64,000 nucleotides of DNA from Paenibacillus radicis (ex Xue et al. 2023). Lineage in GTDB: Bacteria; Bacillota; Bacilli; Paenibacillales; NBRC-103111. The notes under the pieces were generated by a model. The model did no database searches and was not told the origin of the DNA. It was given only the letters and a program-made list of their open reading frames with translations. A program made the position numbers and the translations under genes. Of this stretch, positions 9,126-18,821 are shown piece after piece. Within the stretch, counting starts at the first letter, position 1, and each line of letters starts with the position of its first letter. The stretch is from positions 434,001-498,000 of the forward strand of contig NZ_JANQBD010000001.1 of the NCBI RefSeq assembly GCF_024722015.1, written 5' to 3'.

Positions 9126-12100
9126 TTATTGCAATAGGCCGAGCAAATTCGCAAGGGCCTGAGCGGTTTCTGCCCTATTCGTCCACAGAGTCGGTTGGAA
9201 TTCGCCGTCCCCCGTACCATTCAGCAGTCTTGCTGAGGCAGCTGCCTGGACGGCTTCAATTGCCCAGCTCGATACTTTGTTTGCATCCGTGAAGCTGCTG
9301 CTCGAATCAGCTTGCAGCTTTTGTCCCTTGGCAGCCACTTCATAAGCTCTTACCAGCATGACCGCCATTTCTTCTCGGCTTAGCTTATCATCGGGAGCGA
9401 ATGTTGCAGCCGTACGGCCTCCAATAAGCTTCGCTTCATAAGCTGCCGCTACAGCTTCCGTATACCATGCATTGGACGGTACATCGTTGAAGGGCAAGGC
9501 TGCAGCAGCTTTTGCAGATAATCCTAGAGATCGGACAAGCAGCGCCGCAAATTCAGCACGGGTTGTAGATGCTGTCGGTGCAAAATGCTCGGCATCTATG
9601 CCATTGACAATGTGTTTGGCCGAAAGTACGTTTACGGCATCAAATCCCCAATGTCCGGAAGGCACATCTATATAGGTTTTATTGTATTCCAGCACCGTAT
9701 ATACGCTGAAATGGCTTAGTTTCACAGTGATTTGTTTGTTCACAGCATCAATACGCCCACCTACATATTCCCACTCCTTAGTTTGCTCGTTAAGGTAGTA
9801 GACACCAAGCAGCTGTTCTTTAAGACCTGAGCTGCCAACATAAGGAATCTTTATCTCAATAGGCTCATTGAAGAAAGGCAGTTTCTTCTCCACGCCATCC
9901 TTGGTAAAAATAGACAGCTCGAACCGCAGCACTTCGCTCACTGATTTTACGAGAGCATCCTTAGTTTTTAACGCTGAAGCTGCCATGCTTTCTGCAGATT
10001 GCTTATCCATAGCGCTTAGTATGAATGAAATCTGTGCATCCTTAGCCGCCGCTTCACTTCCAAGTAGTGCTGTTAATGACTTTAATATATCAAGCGGAAT
10101 GCTCACAGTCCCTTTCTCTGATTGAATTTCAAGCTTACCGCTTTGCGATTTCAAAGCATTAATAGCTTCGACCGGCAACATTAACTGCTTCTTGCCAATT
10201 CCCATCTCTAGAACAAACTTACCGTTGATATCCGGCTTCAGATCAGTGAGTTTCACATTTTGCTTATCTTCCGATTGAGGTCCAACTGGAGCACTTCCGC
10301 CTCCACCGTTGGAATGGTTAGAAGAATACGTAGATGTAAGTACGCTGATTGCCGCTCCTTCCGATAAGTTGCCTGCTGCATCCACAGCCTTAACAACAAA
10401 AGTGTAAGAAGTGCCTGGCATCAGGCCTGTGAGTGTATAGGTCAATCCTGTTACTGTTGCTGCTGCCGCTGTTCCATTGTTTACATATACTTTATAACCC
10501 ACAACACCAACATTATCCTTTGCTTCTGTCCAGCTTAAGCTGACGCTGGTTTGAGTCTTCCCGCTTACGCTTACAACGGGTGCACTTGGTGGGATGGTGT
10601 CAAGCGGTGGAGCTGACGAATCCGTCTTCACGCTTACTTCATTACTCGCTTTTATATTACCTGCTGCATCCACAGCCTTAACAACAAAAGTGTAAGAAGT
10701 GCTTGGCATCAGGCCTGTGAATGTATAGGTCAATCCTGTTACTGTTGCTGCTGCCGCTGTTCCATTGTTTACATATACTTTATAACCCACAACACCCACG
10801 TTATCCGCTGCTTCTGTCCAGCCTAAGCTGACGCTGGTTTGAGTCTTCCCGCTTACGCTTACAACGGGTGCACTTGGTGGGATGGTGTCGCCTCCAGCTG
10901 GAGGCGGTTCCGAGTCAAAGGTAGCCGTAACACCAGTTAATGCGGCTTGGACTATGCTATTGCCTGCCAGAGCAGCAGCTGCAGTACCGCTTATTTGCAG
11001 CTGTGTATCTTGGCTTGCATTCAGAACTTTGAATTTCAGCGTTGCATAAGGCTTGGCTCCACTAGCAGCATCCAATCCAATGCGAGTAGCCGCATACGCA
11101 ATGTGGCTTCCCTGTACCGTTACACTTCTAAAGCCTGTCAGCTTACCGTCAACGTTGACAAGGCTGGCTGCATCAATCTCTATCACATCTCCTTCGAAAA
11201 GCTCTGTTGCAATTCCCTCTAGCTTCAACACAGTAGGATCAAAATCAAAGCCAGACTGGATCCCATATACCGGATCGGCCCCCAAAGCCCACAAATGAAC
11301 CTGTAGACTGCCTTTACCAGTGCTAGGAACAATTACTTGAGAACTATAGCCGGTTGAGCTCACTGTTACATTAGCTACAGCACGGCTCTGTCCGTATACA
11401 GCTGTTATAACCGTCGAGCCGTCCTTCTTGCCCGTTACTTTACCTGCTGCATCTACCTCCGCAACCGCTGGATTAGAGGAGCTGAAGCCGGCTAATCCGG
11501 AAACATTAAGTTCAGAACCATCGGGGGCCTGAAGAAGTACGTTCGTTTGACGGATAGTGCCTGGCTGCAGCACGTAGCCATCTGAATCCAGTTTCACCGA
11601 ACTGACAGCCACATTAGAGGATACAGATTTACCGCCGTAAGTAGCTGTGATTACGGAGGTACCTGCGGATACTCCTGTTACCGTACCCGCGCGATCTACC
11701 CAGGCAACAGATGAATTGGTGCTCATGTAAGCAGAAGATAAAGATACATCTCTAACGCTTTGATCCGAATAAACGGCTGAAACAACCGTTTTATGTGAGG
11801 CGCCAGCATGTAAACTGTATACGCCTGTATCCAATTGGAGCTTTGTAAGCACAGGAATTACCGTCACTGTAGCCGATGCCGATTTCCCCCCATAAGTGGC
11901 TGTGATTACAGTAGTTCCCGGACTTTTGCCGGTAACAAGTCCTGTTCCACTAACCGTAGCTATGGACGGGTTATTCGAAGAATACCCCGCAGCAGCTGTG
12001 ACATTTCTCAATCCATTGGAATAAACAGCTGTTACTACAGTCGCACGCTCGGATCCATGCTGAATGCTATAGACTTCTGCATCCATCTGCAGGCCATTAA

Positions 12101-13028
12101 GCACCACGTCACTAGCGACTTCAATGATTGTTGAAGTGGTTTTTCCGGCATAATGGGCGGTAATGACCGCAGACCCGATGCCTTTGGCCGTTACAACCCC
12201 TTTGGCATCCACCTGGGCTATCGCCGTGTTGGAGGAATCATACCAAGCTGCCTTTGTAACATCGCCGCTCGTTCCATCCGGATAGTTGGAAGTTACCTTG
12301 GATGTATGAGTATGGCCAATCACAAGCCCATATGGGGCTTCCAGCTCTATAGTAGTTGGCACCTCAGTTACTCTCAAGTCATCGAAGGAGACGGTTCCAA
12401 CCTGATTAGAGCCAATGGCAAAACGAATATACGTTAATGGACTAGCTCCAGTAGTCCTAAAAGAAAACTGGGATGCCACCAACTTACCGTCAACATACAT
12501 ATCAAACTTGCTTGTATTCGTGTCCAGCACAAGCTGAATTTGATACCAGGTACCCGCTGTGAAAGCTTGCAGCTTGGCATTGGTCGTACCGTTGTAAGCC
12601 TTTATGCTGCCTGCATCCAGAGAGATATTGACGCCTGTCTGAGTAGCGTTATTAATATAGGGAGCCGACTTATTACCCTCAACCTCATCGCTCTTAACGC
12701 GATAATCGACAACAAGTTGACCGGTTAAGCTAATATTTTTGCGATCCGCATTTACAGTGCCAGTCATATTAGTTTTTGTAATTTTGACACTCTTATTATT
12801 GGCATTACTGGCATCCTCCTCGACCATCACCGAACCTGAAGCCGTTGTAGTGCCCCAATTCGCTCCGCTCAAAGTGCCCGACGGATAATTGTCGAAGCTC
12901 TCATCCACGGATAATGAAGACGGTACAGCTCCAAATACCACTGAAGACGCACCTGTAACTACAGACAGCAGAACCGCGATCATTAGCAGCATGGCAGCTG
13001 CCATCGGAAATTTTATTAAATGTCTCAT
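9126..13028 (-). CDS. Cohesin domain-containing, SLH-anchored multidomain surface protein
   Basis: A 1300-residue exported protein. Order: signal peptide (1-34); LamG-like beta-sandwich (about 40-222); four Big2-type Ig domains (about 226-306, 309-393, 394-476, 478-558; pattern GxVTGxxxGTxVITATYGGKS); a cohesin-like domain (about 560-708; YGIQSGFDFDPTVLKLEGI and YATLKFKVLN); two nearly identical fibronectin type III domains (about 715-805 and 815-905); a beta-rich region; and three SLH domains (about 1115-1300, with TRAE, SREE and NRAE motifs). It is therefore held on the cell wall and offers one cohesin outward. It lies 18 nt after a gene whose product ends in a dockerin segment, so it probably displays that enzyme. 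Last gene of the operon. Cohesin call from pattern only. Confidence 0.82.
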   Translation of the reverse strand: MRHLIKFPMAAAMLLMIAVLLSVVTGASSVVFGAVPSSLSVDESFDNYPSGTLSGANWGTTTASGSVMVEEDASNANNKSVKITKTNMTGTVNADRKNISLTGQLVVDYRVKSDEVEGNKSAPYINNATQTGVNISLDAGSIKAYNGTTNAKLQAFTAGTWYQIQLVLDTNTSKFDMYVDGKLVASQFSFRTTGASPLTYIRFAIGSNQVGTVSFDDLRVTEVPTTIELEAPYGLVIGHTHTSKVTSNYPDGTSGDVTKAAWYDSSNTAIAQVDAKGVVTAKGIGSAVITAHYAGKTTSTIIEVASDVVLNGLQMDAEVYSIQHGSERATVVTAVYSNGLRNVTAAAGYSSNNPSIATVSGTGLVTGKSPGTTVITATYGGKSASATVTVIPVLTKLQLDTGVYSLHAGASHKTVVSAVYSDQSVRDVSLSSAYMSTNSSVAWVDRAGTVTGVSAGTSVITATYGGKSVSSNVAVSSVKLDSDGYVLQPGTIRQTNVLLQAPDGSELNVSGLAGFSSSNPAVAEVDAAGKVTGKKDGSTVITAVYGQSRAVANVTVSSTGYSSQVIVPSTGKGSLQVHLWALGADPVYGIQSGFDFDPTVLKLEGIATELFEGDVIEIDAASLVNVDGKLTGFRSVTVQGSHIAYAATRIGLDAASGAKPYATLKFKVLNASQDTQLQISGTAAAALAGNSIVQAALTGVTATFDSEPPPAGGDTIPPSAPVVSVSGKTQTSVSLGWTEAADNVGVVGYKVYVNNGTAAAATVTGLTYTFTGLMPSTSYTFVVKAVDAAGNIKASNEVSVKTDSSAPPLDTIPPSAPVVSVSGKTQTSVSLSWTEAKDNVGVVGYKVYVNNGTAAAATVTGLTYTLTGLMPGTSYTFVVKAVDAAGNLSEGAAISVLTSTYSSNHSNGGGGSAPVGPQSEDKQNVKLTDLKPDINGKFVLEMGIGKKQLMLPVEAINALKSQSGKLEIQSEKGTVSIPLDILKSLTALLGSEAAAKDAQISFILSAMDKQSAESMAASALKTKDALVKSVSEVLRFELSIFTKDGVEKKLPFFNEPIEIKIPYVGSSGLKEQLLGVYYLNEQTKEWEYVGGRIDAVNKQITVKLSHFSVYTVLEYNKTYIDVPSGHWGFDAVNVLSAKHIVNGIDAEHFAPTASTTRAEFAALLVRSLGLSAKAAAALPFNDVPSNAWYTEAVAAAYEAKLIGGRTAATFAPDDKLSREEMAVMLVRAYEVAAKGQKLQADSSSSFTDANKVSSWAIEAVQAAASARLLNGTGDGEFQPTLWTNRAETAQALANLLGLLQ
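10373..10889 (-). repeat. Near-identical tandem duplication encoding two Fn3 domains
   Basis: Two ~229-bp blocks (10373-10601 and 10660-10889) differ at only a few bases, including silent positions, and start 287-288 nt apart, in frame (96 codons). This points to a recent duplication or gene conversion inside the gene. Confidence 0.8.
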
Positions 13029-13046
13029 TGAACCAAGCCTCCTTCC

Positions 13047-16000
13047 TTATTGTTTATTGATGTACAGCCCGAGCAGAGACAGATCCACAATGGAAATGAT
13101 CCCATCTCCGTTCAAATCGTACAGATAAGGGAAATTCACTCTATCGTTAGCCAGGGTCTTGCCCTGCTCCTTCCACAGATTAGCCAGCTCAGAGGCTGCA
13201 GCCGGATTGCCGTTGAACCGAATCATCCCTGCTTGCTTATCAATAAATAAATCATTGCCTCCGCTTAGCACCAACTTCATACCCTCATCCTCAACGGTAA
13301 TAGCCTGCAAAACATCGCTGCGTGTAGAATAAGTCTGCACAGGAGTTACGGAAAAGCTGCCCGTCTCACTATCAGGAGCATATTTGGCCACAAAATAAAC
13401 CCATTCTCCAGCCTTGTAAGCAGCGGGAGCTGCCGAATCGGTCAGCTTGACCATAAACTTATCCGAGTTAGCAAATTGAACAATAACTCCGTTATTATCA
13501 GACGTTCTAACATTTGTCGGATCCCAGAGCGCCTTCGAGTAAAGATCATCCATAACCTTGCCGTTAGTTGTGGTGAATCCGGCGTTCAGTTGGTTAATGT
13601 CAGCGCTCGATAGCCATGTTGGCTTTGCCGTACCACCCGCAGGCGCGTTAACAACCTTCAAGCCCGGCCAGCCGTTTATTTGGGCCTTGCCAGCACGAAC
13701 TTCACTAGCCGAAGCCTCTCCCGAATCTTGCGTCAAATCAAGCAAGGGAGAGCCATCGCTTGCATATATTCCATTGATCCGCACCATGTTAGGGTCGATG
13801 CTGCCAGGCACATAGGGATAATCGGGTACTGACATATAAGGCAGACCAATCAACTGATTCAGCGATTTGTAGCTTTGATCGGAGCTGAATTGTACCGCCA
13901 ATACATTATAGAGCGACGTTCCGTTAGTAATGTAATACTGCTTCGTAACGTTCGAAGTAGAAGTGGTGACACCCGTATCTTTGCGAACATAATAGTTAGG
14001 CGTTGCCATATTCGAGGTCGAAGCTTTCACATCATCGTATAGCCACTGATCATTGCCATCTTTAAAATACATCCCCATAACCCGATCAATCTTAGGTCCC
14101 GTTGGGGTTACAGTACCGGAATCAATCAAATTTTCAGTAAAATCGGTTCCGGATACGGAGATTGTCAGAGGCTGCCGGTTATCATTTTTGAAATAAGCCG
14201 ACACTTTGCCTTTACGGAAAGTATAGTCCTCCAGCTTCTGCTGCTCAGTAGAAACCCATGTGTATTTTTGCAGCATATGGTGCAACGCTATTGGACCGTG
14301 TACCGCAATATGACCCAGATTGGCCGTTTCTCCGTAGGATGGAATTAAGGCACTCGGGCCTTTGATCAAAAAACGCCCCAAATCCGAATTCAACTCTTGA
14401 GCCCAATACGATAAGCCTGAAAAGTTACCCATGTTAAAGCTGGAGCCGCCGCCCTCGTTATGCCGCGAGCCTGCGAAAATCCAACCATCGGCAGAAAGCC
14501 GCGAGTTGAAATATTGTGCCATTTCCATGCCATCCGCATGAATGATGCTTTTGAAATCCTTAAAGCCAGCATCCTGATCGGGAATCTCATTGATAATTTC
14601 AGCCAAATCGCTCAGTGATACGCCTGCGTAGCTAACATCAAACCCGTTTACCTCATAAAAAATATGTTTGCCATCCACCTCCTGCCGTGCCTCTTTCCGA
14701 AACCCTCCTTCATTCGGCAGGTTCGTTCCAGGAATTCCTTTTGTATAATAATCATAAATTTCGTTTTTCAGTGCCTGATCGTCATACAACACCGCCAACT
14801 CAATACCACCCAACAGCGCTACAAGGGCTTGGTTCTGCGATTTTTGCGTGCTGAATTTGGTTACCCGGGTTAGCCATTTCCACATGGAATAAGCCTTTTC
14901 CTTGCCCTCAGCCAGCTGCTCCGTCGTGAACAACTCTTGACCATATTTCAACGTGCTCGCCAAATTATGAAGACCAAATGCAGTTGTCGGATAGTCTGCA
15001 CCCGTTGTGCTCCCGCTGACATAATACGGCACATAAGCTTCTCCACTATTCTTCGCACCTGTCAAAAGCTTATCCGAATTAGCCGGATTATCAATCGACT
15101 GAACACGGTTATGTAAATAGAAATCGAGAGCTTTCCTTGCTTGCTTAGCTAACAGCTCATCCGTTTTACCCGACAGCCTCCACATATATGCAAATATGCC
15201 TGCAGCTCCAAAGCCCGCTTCTGTGCTGCTGTTTTGTTGATCCATACCGATAAACGATGCATTGTCAAAAATAACGGTTCCCGCAGCCTGATCCAGCATC
15301 AACTCAAAAGTCATCGTGTAGGTCGGATATTCCGCATCAAAAATACCGCTTAGTTCTTTCCAGCTTCCTTCTGTAGCACTGCCATAAAATATTTTGCTGC
15401 CCACTAGCAGCCCATCTTTATCGTTATAGCTGATTTTTGCTGCCACTCCACGTCCGTCTGCTGCCGTGAATCCAGGCAATGTTTTGTACTTGACGGAAAA
15501 TACCCGATAGTCGCCGCCAAATTGCCGTGTTCCATTAGATGAAGCCTTAGCCAGCATACTAACCGAAGCGACTGTACTTATCGAAGAAGAAACGATCTGC
15601 GCCCCTTTACCCGACAAACCGCTGGAGGTCTTTTGATCTATCGTCGCCTTAGTTCCATTCAGTTGATTCTCTGTCCAGGCAGGCGTTGCATCGAAATTAG
15701 CATTCGGAATCGCTGCCGCTCCTTTGTTCCCGACCTGAACGCCAGCTGATCCGGCTGCTGTGGAAATCGATGTATCTAATCGCATCAGTCTGACGCCATC
15801 CCAGTAGACCGTTCCTGACGCTCCATCCAAGCCGGCTTCCACAATAATGCTGTCTGGCTGCACAGAGGGTACTGTTACCAAACCGCGAATTTCCGTCCAA
15901 TCCTGTGTACCTTTGCCACCGCCACCTTCAGTAAATACATAAGGGACTTCAAGCACGGTACCGTTGGCATCCTTAAAGGAAACCTTCGCGTACACACCTT

Positions 16001-16592
16001 GGCCAGAACCGGTTACCTGCTCCTTTTTCACAAAAGCGCTAAACAGCATCAAACTGTTAGGCTTTAATGTTACAGTCGCTGGAGTCACATAATCGACCAG
16101 TACGTTGAGCGGATTCGCAATGGTTTGTGTTAGAACACCGCCGCTCTCTGATAGCGCTTCCATTTTGACCATTCTTGCAGCTTCAAAAGCAGCTTGCACA
16201 TCATTTACCCAAGTGAATTGTGCTGCTCCTGAATAGCTCCAGCTATCGGGTGCTCCTGCAGAAGAAGTCCCTGCTTCAAAGCCCATATTCAAAACAATGT
16301 TACCAGTCAAAAGGTTTCCGTTGCTGACAGTCACTTTCTGCGGAAAGTTATCTGTTCTACCGTCTGGCTGTTGATTGGCGAGCAGATTGGTTTTGAAAAA
16401 ATTCAGTTGTTTTTCCGCTGCGTTTACATTCGGGTACACTCGGTCTACTCTATCCAAAAAAAGATTCGCATCCGGCGTGATGGTTACAGCCGCTGCAGCT
16501 GACACGCTTGTAAAAGCGGATAGCGACACCAGCATTGCGAGTATGGCCGCTCCCCAAGATTTCCGTTTTCCAGCTATTTTCCCTTGTTTCAT
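13047..16592 (-). CDS. Large secreted carbohydrate-active protein (probable polysaccharide lyase) with C-terminal dockerin segment
   Basis: 1181 residues from the ATG at 16592, chosen because GGGAGGG lies just upstream and a signal peptide follows (about 1-36); a longer frame to 16664 lacks both. Next come two CBM4/9-like carbohydrate-binding modules (about 80-275 and 290-440; EAGLDGASGTVYWDGVRL, MLDQAAGTVIFDNASF) and a helical toroid-like region (about 470-680; SQNQALVALLGGIELAVL). A region with NGFDVSYAG and NEGGGSSFNMGNFSG and long beta-rich segments follow. The last ~25 residues hold one dockerin calcium-loop helix, DLNGDGIISIVDLSLL. Co-transcription with a GH105 unsaturated-uronyl hydrolase argues for a lyase making unsaturated ends, but I cannot assign a family. 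A typical dockerin has two such segments; only one is evident. Confidence 0.7.
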   Translation of the reverse strand: MKQGKIAGKRKSWGAAILAMLVSLSAFTSVSAAAAVTITPDANLFLDRVDRVYPNVNAAEKQLNFFKTNLLANQQPDGRTDNFPQKVTVSNGNLLTGNIVLNMGFEAGTSSAGAPDSWSYSGAAQFTWVNDVQAAFEAARMVKMEALSESGGVLTQTIANPLNVLVDYVTPATVTLKPNSLMLFSAFVKKEQVTGSGQGVYAKVSFKDANGTVLEVPYVFTEGGGGKGTQDWTEIRGLVTVPSVQPDSIIVEAGLDGASGTVYWDGVRLMRLDTSISTAAGSAGVQVGNKGAAAIPNANFDATPAWTENQLNGTKATIDQKTSSGLSGKGAQIVSSSISTVASVSMLAKASSNGTRQFGGDYRVFSVKYKTLPGFTAADGRGVAAKISYNDKDGLLVGSKIFYGSATEGSWKELSGIFDAEYPTYTMTFELMLDQAAGTVIFDNASFIGMDQQNSSTEAGFGAAGIFAYMWRLSGKTDELLAKQARKALDFYLHNRVQSIDNPANSDKLLTGAKNSGEAYVPYYVSGSTTGADYPTTAFGLHNLASTLKYGQELFTTEQLAEGKEKAYSMWKWLTRVTKFSTQKSQNQALVALLGGIELAVLYDDQALKNEIYDYYTKGIPGTNLPNEGGFRKEARQEVDGKHIFYEVNGFDVSYAGVSLSDLAEIINEIPDQDAGFKDFKSIIHADGMEMAQYFNSRLSADGWIFAGSRHNEGGGSSFNMGNFSGLSYWAQELNSDLGRFLIKGPSALIPSYGETANLGHIAVHGPIALHHMLQKYTWVSTEQQKLEDYTFRKGKVSAYFKNDNRQPLTISVSGTDFTENLIDSGTVTPTGPKIDRVMGMYFKDGNDQWLYDDVKASTSNMATPNYYVRKDTGVTTSTSNVTKQYYITNGTSLYNVLAVQFSSDQSYKSLNQLIGLPYMSVPDYPYVPGSIDPNMVRINGIYASDGSPLLDLTQDSGEASASEVRAGKAQINGWPGLKVVNAPAGGTAKPTWLSSADINQLNAGFTTTNGKVMDDLYSKALWDPTNVRTSDNNGVIVQFANSDKFMVKLTDSAAPAAYKAGEWVYFVAKYAPDSETGSFSVTPVQTYSTRSDVLQAITVEDEGMKLVLSGGNDLFIDKQAGMIRFNGNPAAASELANLWKEQGKTLANDRVNFPYLYDLNGDGIISIVDLSLLGLYINKQ

Positions 16593-16737
16593 CTTATTTT
16601 CCCTCCCGTATACATGTTTATGAGTACAGAAAATCAAGGGGAAGTAAACAGCGGCTCCCCCCAATTGTAAGTATTAAAAAAAGGCTTTCACTAAAATCAA
16701 TCTTTTACACTGGCTGGAAAACCTGCCTCTAGTTTGT

Positions 16738-17814
16738 TTAAATCTCATTTTCGTGGGAATCAAGCTGCTCACTGATCAGCAGCAGAGCCAATGCTTGCCC
16801 ATACGGTGTTGGCGTAATCTTCACTTCGTTGTATGCTTCCACCGTTGGCATAACCGGCGTGCCGCCGGACACCCCATGCACGGCGCCGTATACATCGACG
16901 TGGATCATGACCGCGTCGGCCGCCTTGCGCACGGCCTCGCGAAGCTCGGCCTGCAGCGCCGCATCGGCGATCAAGCCGCTGCGCAGCGCAAGCGCAAAGC
17001 CGTAGGCGATACCCGCCGTCGCCGACGTCTCAAGATAAAAGTCCGGCCGGTCCATCACGGTATGCCACATACCGTTAGCTGTCTGAAGCCGGACCAAGCC
17101 CTGCACCAGCGCCGTATACCGCTCGCCCACTTCGGGCGGGATATAAGCCAAATGCTTCACCTCGGCGATGATCTCCGGCACGCCGAAAGCCACCCAAGCG
17201 TTGGCGCGGCCCCAGCGCGCCGCCGACATGTGGCTGCGGTGCAGCCCATCGAAGCCATGGAACAGCACGCCCGTCGCCTCATCCTGCAGAATCTGCAGAT
17301 GAACGACGACCTGCTTCACGGCTTCCTGCGCCATCGCCTCGTCGCCAGTCAGCGACGCCAGCCGCGCCAGGAACAGTGCGCCGACTACCAGCGTGTCGGC
17401 CCACAGCTGCTCCGGGAAGTCGACGCCTTCGGTCACTGTGTGCTCGAAGCCGCCTTCCTTCGTCCGCGGCGCTTCGTGCATGAGCCACTCGCCGTGCTCA
17501 CGCACGAGCGGCATCCACTCCGCCACGGCCTCCGGCTCGCTGCGCAGCATTTCCGTCAGCGCGGCGAATGGCGCTGTCGAGTTAATGACGCGCTGCTGCG
17601 CCGCCTTGTGGCGGTTGTCCTGCATCCAGCGCCACAAATATTCGCGAACCTCCTTTGACTGACCGATCACTTCGCCATACTTCACCGCGGCGACCAGACC
17701 AACGCCTGGCTTCCAGTCCCAATTGTACATGTTGCGCTGCCAATCGCTCTCAGGTGCGGTGACCATATATTCGTATACCTGTTGCGCCTTGCTCAACAAT
17801 CTTTCTCTGTCCAT
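16738..17814 (-). CDS. GH105 family unsaturated glucuronyl/galacturonyl hydrolase
   Basis: A 358-residue cytoplasmic (alpha/alpha)6-barrel enzyme of the YteR/YesR type; no signal peptide. Recognisable stretches are NWDWKPGVGLVA, the catalytic-aspartate region FPEQLWADTLVVGALFLARL, HGFDG with SAARWGRANAW, and RPDFYLETSATAGIAYG. It removes the unsaturated uronic acid left at the non-reducing end by a polysaccharide lyase, after the oligosaccharide is imported. It sits between the permease genes and the lyase-like gene on the same strand, 145 nt before the latter. Its middle part (about 16850-17650) is clearly richer in GC than its neighbours, which creates long spurious open frames on the opposite strand. 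Start ATG with GGGAGG upstream. Confidence 0.88.
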   Translation of the reverse strand: MDRERLLSKAQQVYEYMVTAPESDWQRNMYNWDWKPGVGLVAAVKYGEVIGQSKEVREYLWRWMQDNRHKAAQQRVINSTAPFAALTEMLRSEPEAVAEWMPLVREHGEWLMHEAPRTKEGGFEHTVTEGVDFPEQLWADTLVVGALFLARLASLTGDEAMAQEAVKQVVVHLQILQDEATGVLFHGFDGLHRSHMSAARWGRANAWVAFGVPEIIAEVKHLAYIPPEVGERYTALVQGLVRLQTANGMWHTVMDRPDFYLETSATAGIAYGFALALRSGLIADAALQAELREAVRKAADAVMIHVDVYGAVHGVSGGTPVMPTVEAYNEVKITPTPYGQALALLLISEQLDSHENEI

Positions 17815-17918
17815 CCTTATTGCAACCTCCCAATAGTTTCGCTTCAGCTAGACTCGCAGCGTAAACACATATTCTGCGTTCCACTTTTACGAAACAGAAT
17901 TCATTCCTTTCATCAGGC

Positions 17919-18785
17919 CTACCCTTTCACCGAACCAATCATCGCACCTTTGGCAAAATACTTTTGCAGGAACGGATAAATCAATAGAATCGGTACCGTT
18001 GCGATTATAATCATCGCCATTTTGACCGTCACGCCAATCTTCGGAGTATCTCCCGACATTGCCGCATCCACGGCATCGCTGGTCATCTGGACCAAAATTT
18101 GCCGCAGCAGCACCTGCATCGTCATTTTACTGACATCACTGTTGTACATAACCGCTTGGAAAAATATATTCCACTTGGAGACCGCATAAAACAATGTCAA
18201 AGTCGCAATAACCGGAAGTGAAATCGGTACAATGATACGCAGCAGTACTCCGATATCGTTACATCCGTCCATCTTGGCCGACTCCTCCAGCTCGGATGGA
18301 AGTGAACGGAAGAAGCTGACCATAATCATCAGGTTAAACACGCTCAGCGCACTTGGAATGATTAAGGACCATAGCGAGTTGAGCATACCTAGCTGCTTAA
18401 CCAGTAAATAAGAAGGGATAATTCCTCCATTGAACAGCATTGTGAAAAAGGCGATAAACAGCATTACACTTGCACCCTTAACCGTCCGTTTGGATAGCGG
18501 ATACGCTAGAGTCGTTGTCAGTATCATACTTATGACTGTGCCTACAATGGTTATAAATACAGTATTTTGCAGCGTTTGAATGAACTGACGGTTTTGAAAT
18601 ACTACGTTGTAGGCTGCCGTCGTCCATTGCTTAGGCCAAAACAACAGCTGACCCTCATACACCAAATGAGATGTCGAAAATGACATTACCAATACATTCC
18701 AGAATGGAAATATCATCAATAACGCCATTAATCCCAGGAGCGCGTAGTTAATCACTTCGAATCCTGAACTTTTCTGCCTTTTCAT
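17919..18785 (-). CDS. Sugar ABC transporter permease, LplC/YtcP type (CUT1)
   Basis: A 288-residue inner-membrane permease with six predicted helices and the ABC-permease EAA loop (ELEESAKMDGCNDIGVLLRIIVP). It ends in the conserved KYFAKGAMIGSVKG of LplC-like proteins. ATG at 18785 is preferred because GGGAGGAGA lies six bases upstream; the open frame reaches 18821 by running through that site. It forms the transport channel with the LplB-type partner 36 nt upstream, for an oligosaccharide delivered by the binding protein at 19858-21402. No ATPase is encoded in the operon. Confidence 0.9.
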   Translation of the reverse strand: MKRQKSSGFEVINYALLGLMALLMIFPFWNVLVMSFSTSHLVYEGQLLFWPKQWTTAAYNVVFQNRQFIQTLQNTVFITIVGTVISMILTTTLAYPLSKRTVKGASVMLFIAFFTMLFNGGIIPSYLLVKQLGMLNSLWSLIIPSALSVFNLMIMVSFFRSLPSELEESAKMDGCNDIGVLLRIIVPISLPVIATLTLFYAVSKWNIFFQAVMYNSDVSKMTMQVLLRQILVQMTSDAVDAAMSGDTPKIGVTVKMAMIIIATVPILLIYPFLQKYFAKGAMIGSVKG

Positions 18786-18821
18786 CGATTGTCTCCTCCC
18801 TGGAAGTTTGTTGAACCGCAT

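Noticed and set aside
16753..17658. 301-codon open frame on the plus strand
   Set aside because: Lies opposite the GH105 gene in a GC-rich stretch; the His/Arg-rich product has no recognisable fold, no ribosome site and is explained as a mirror of the real gene.
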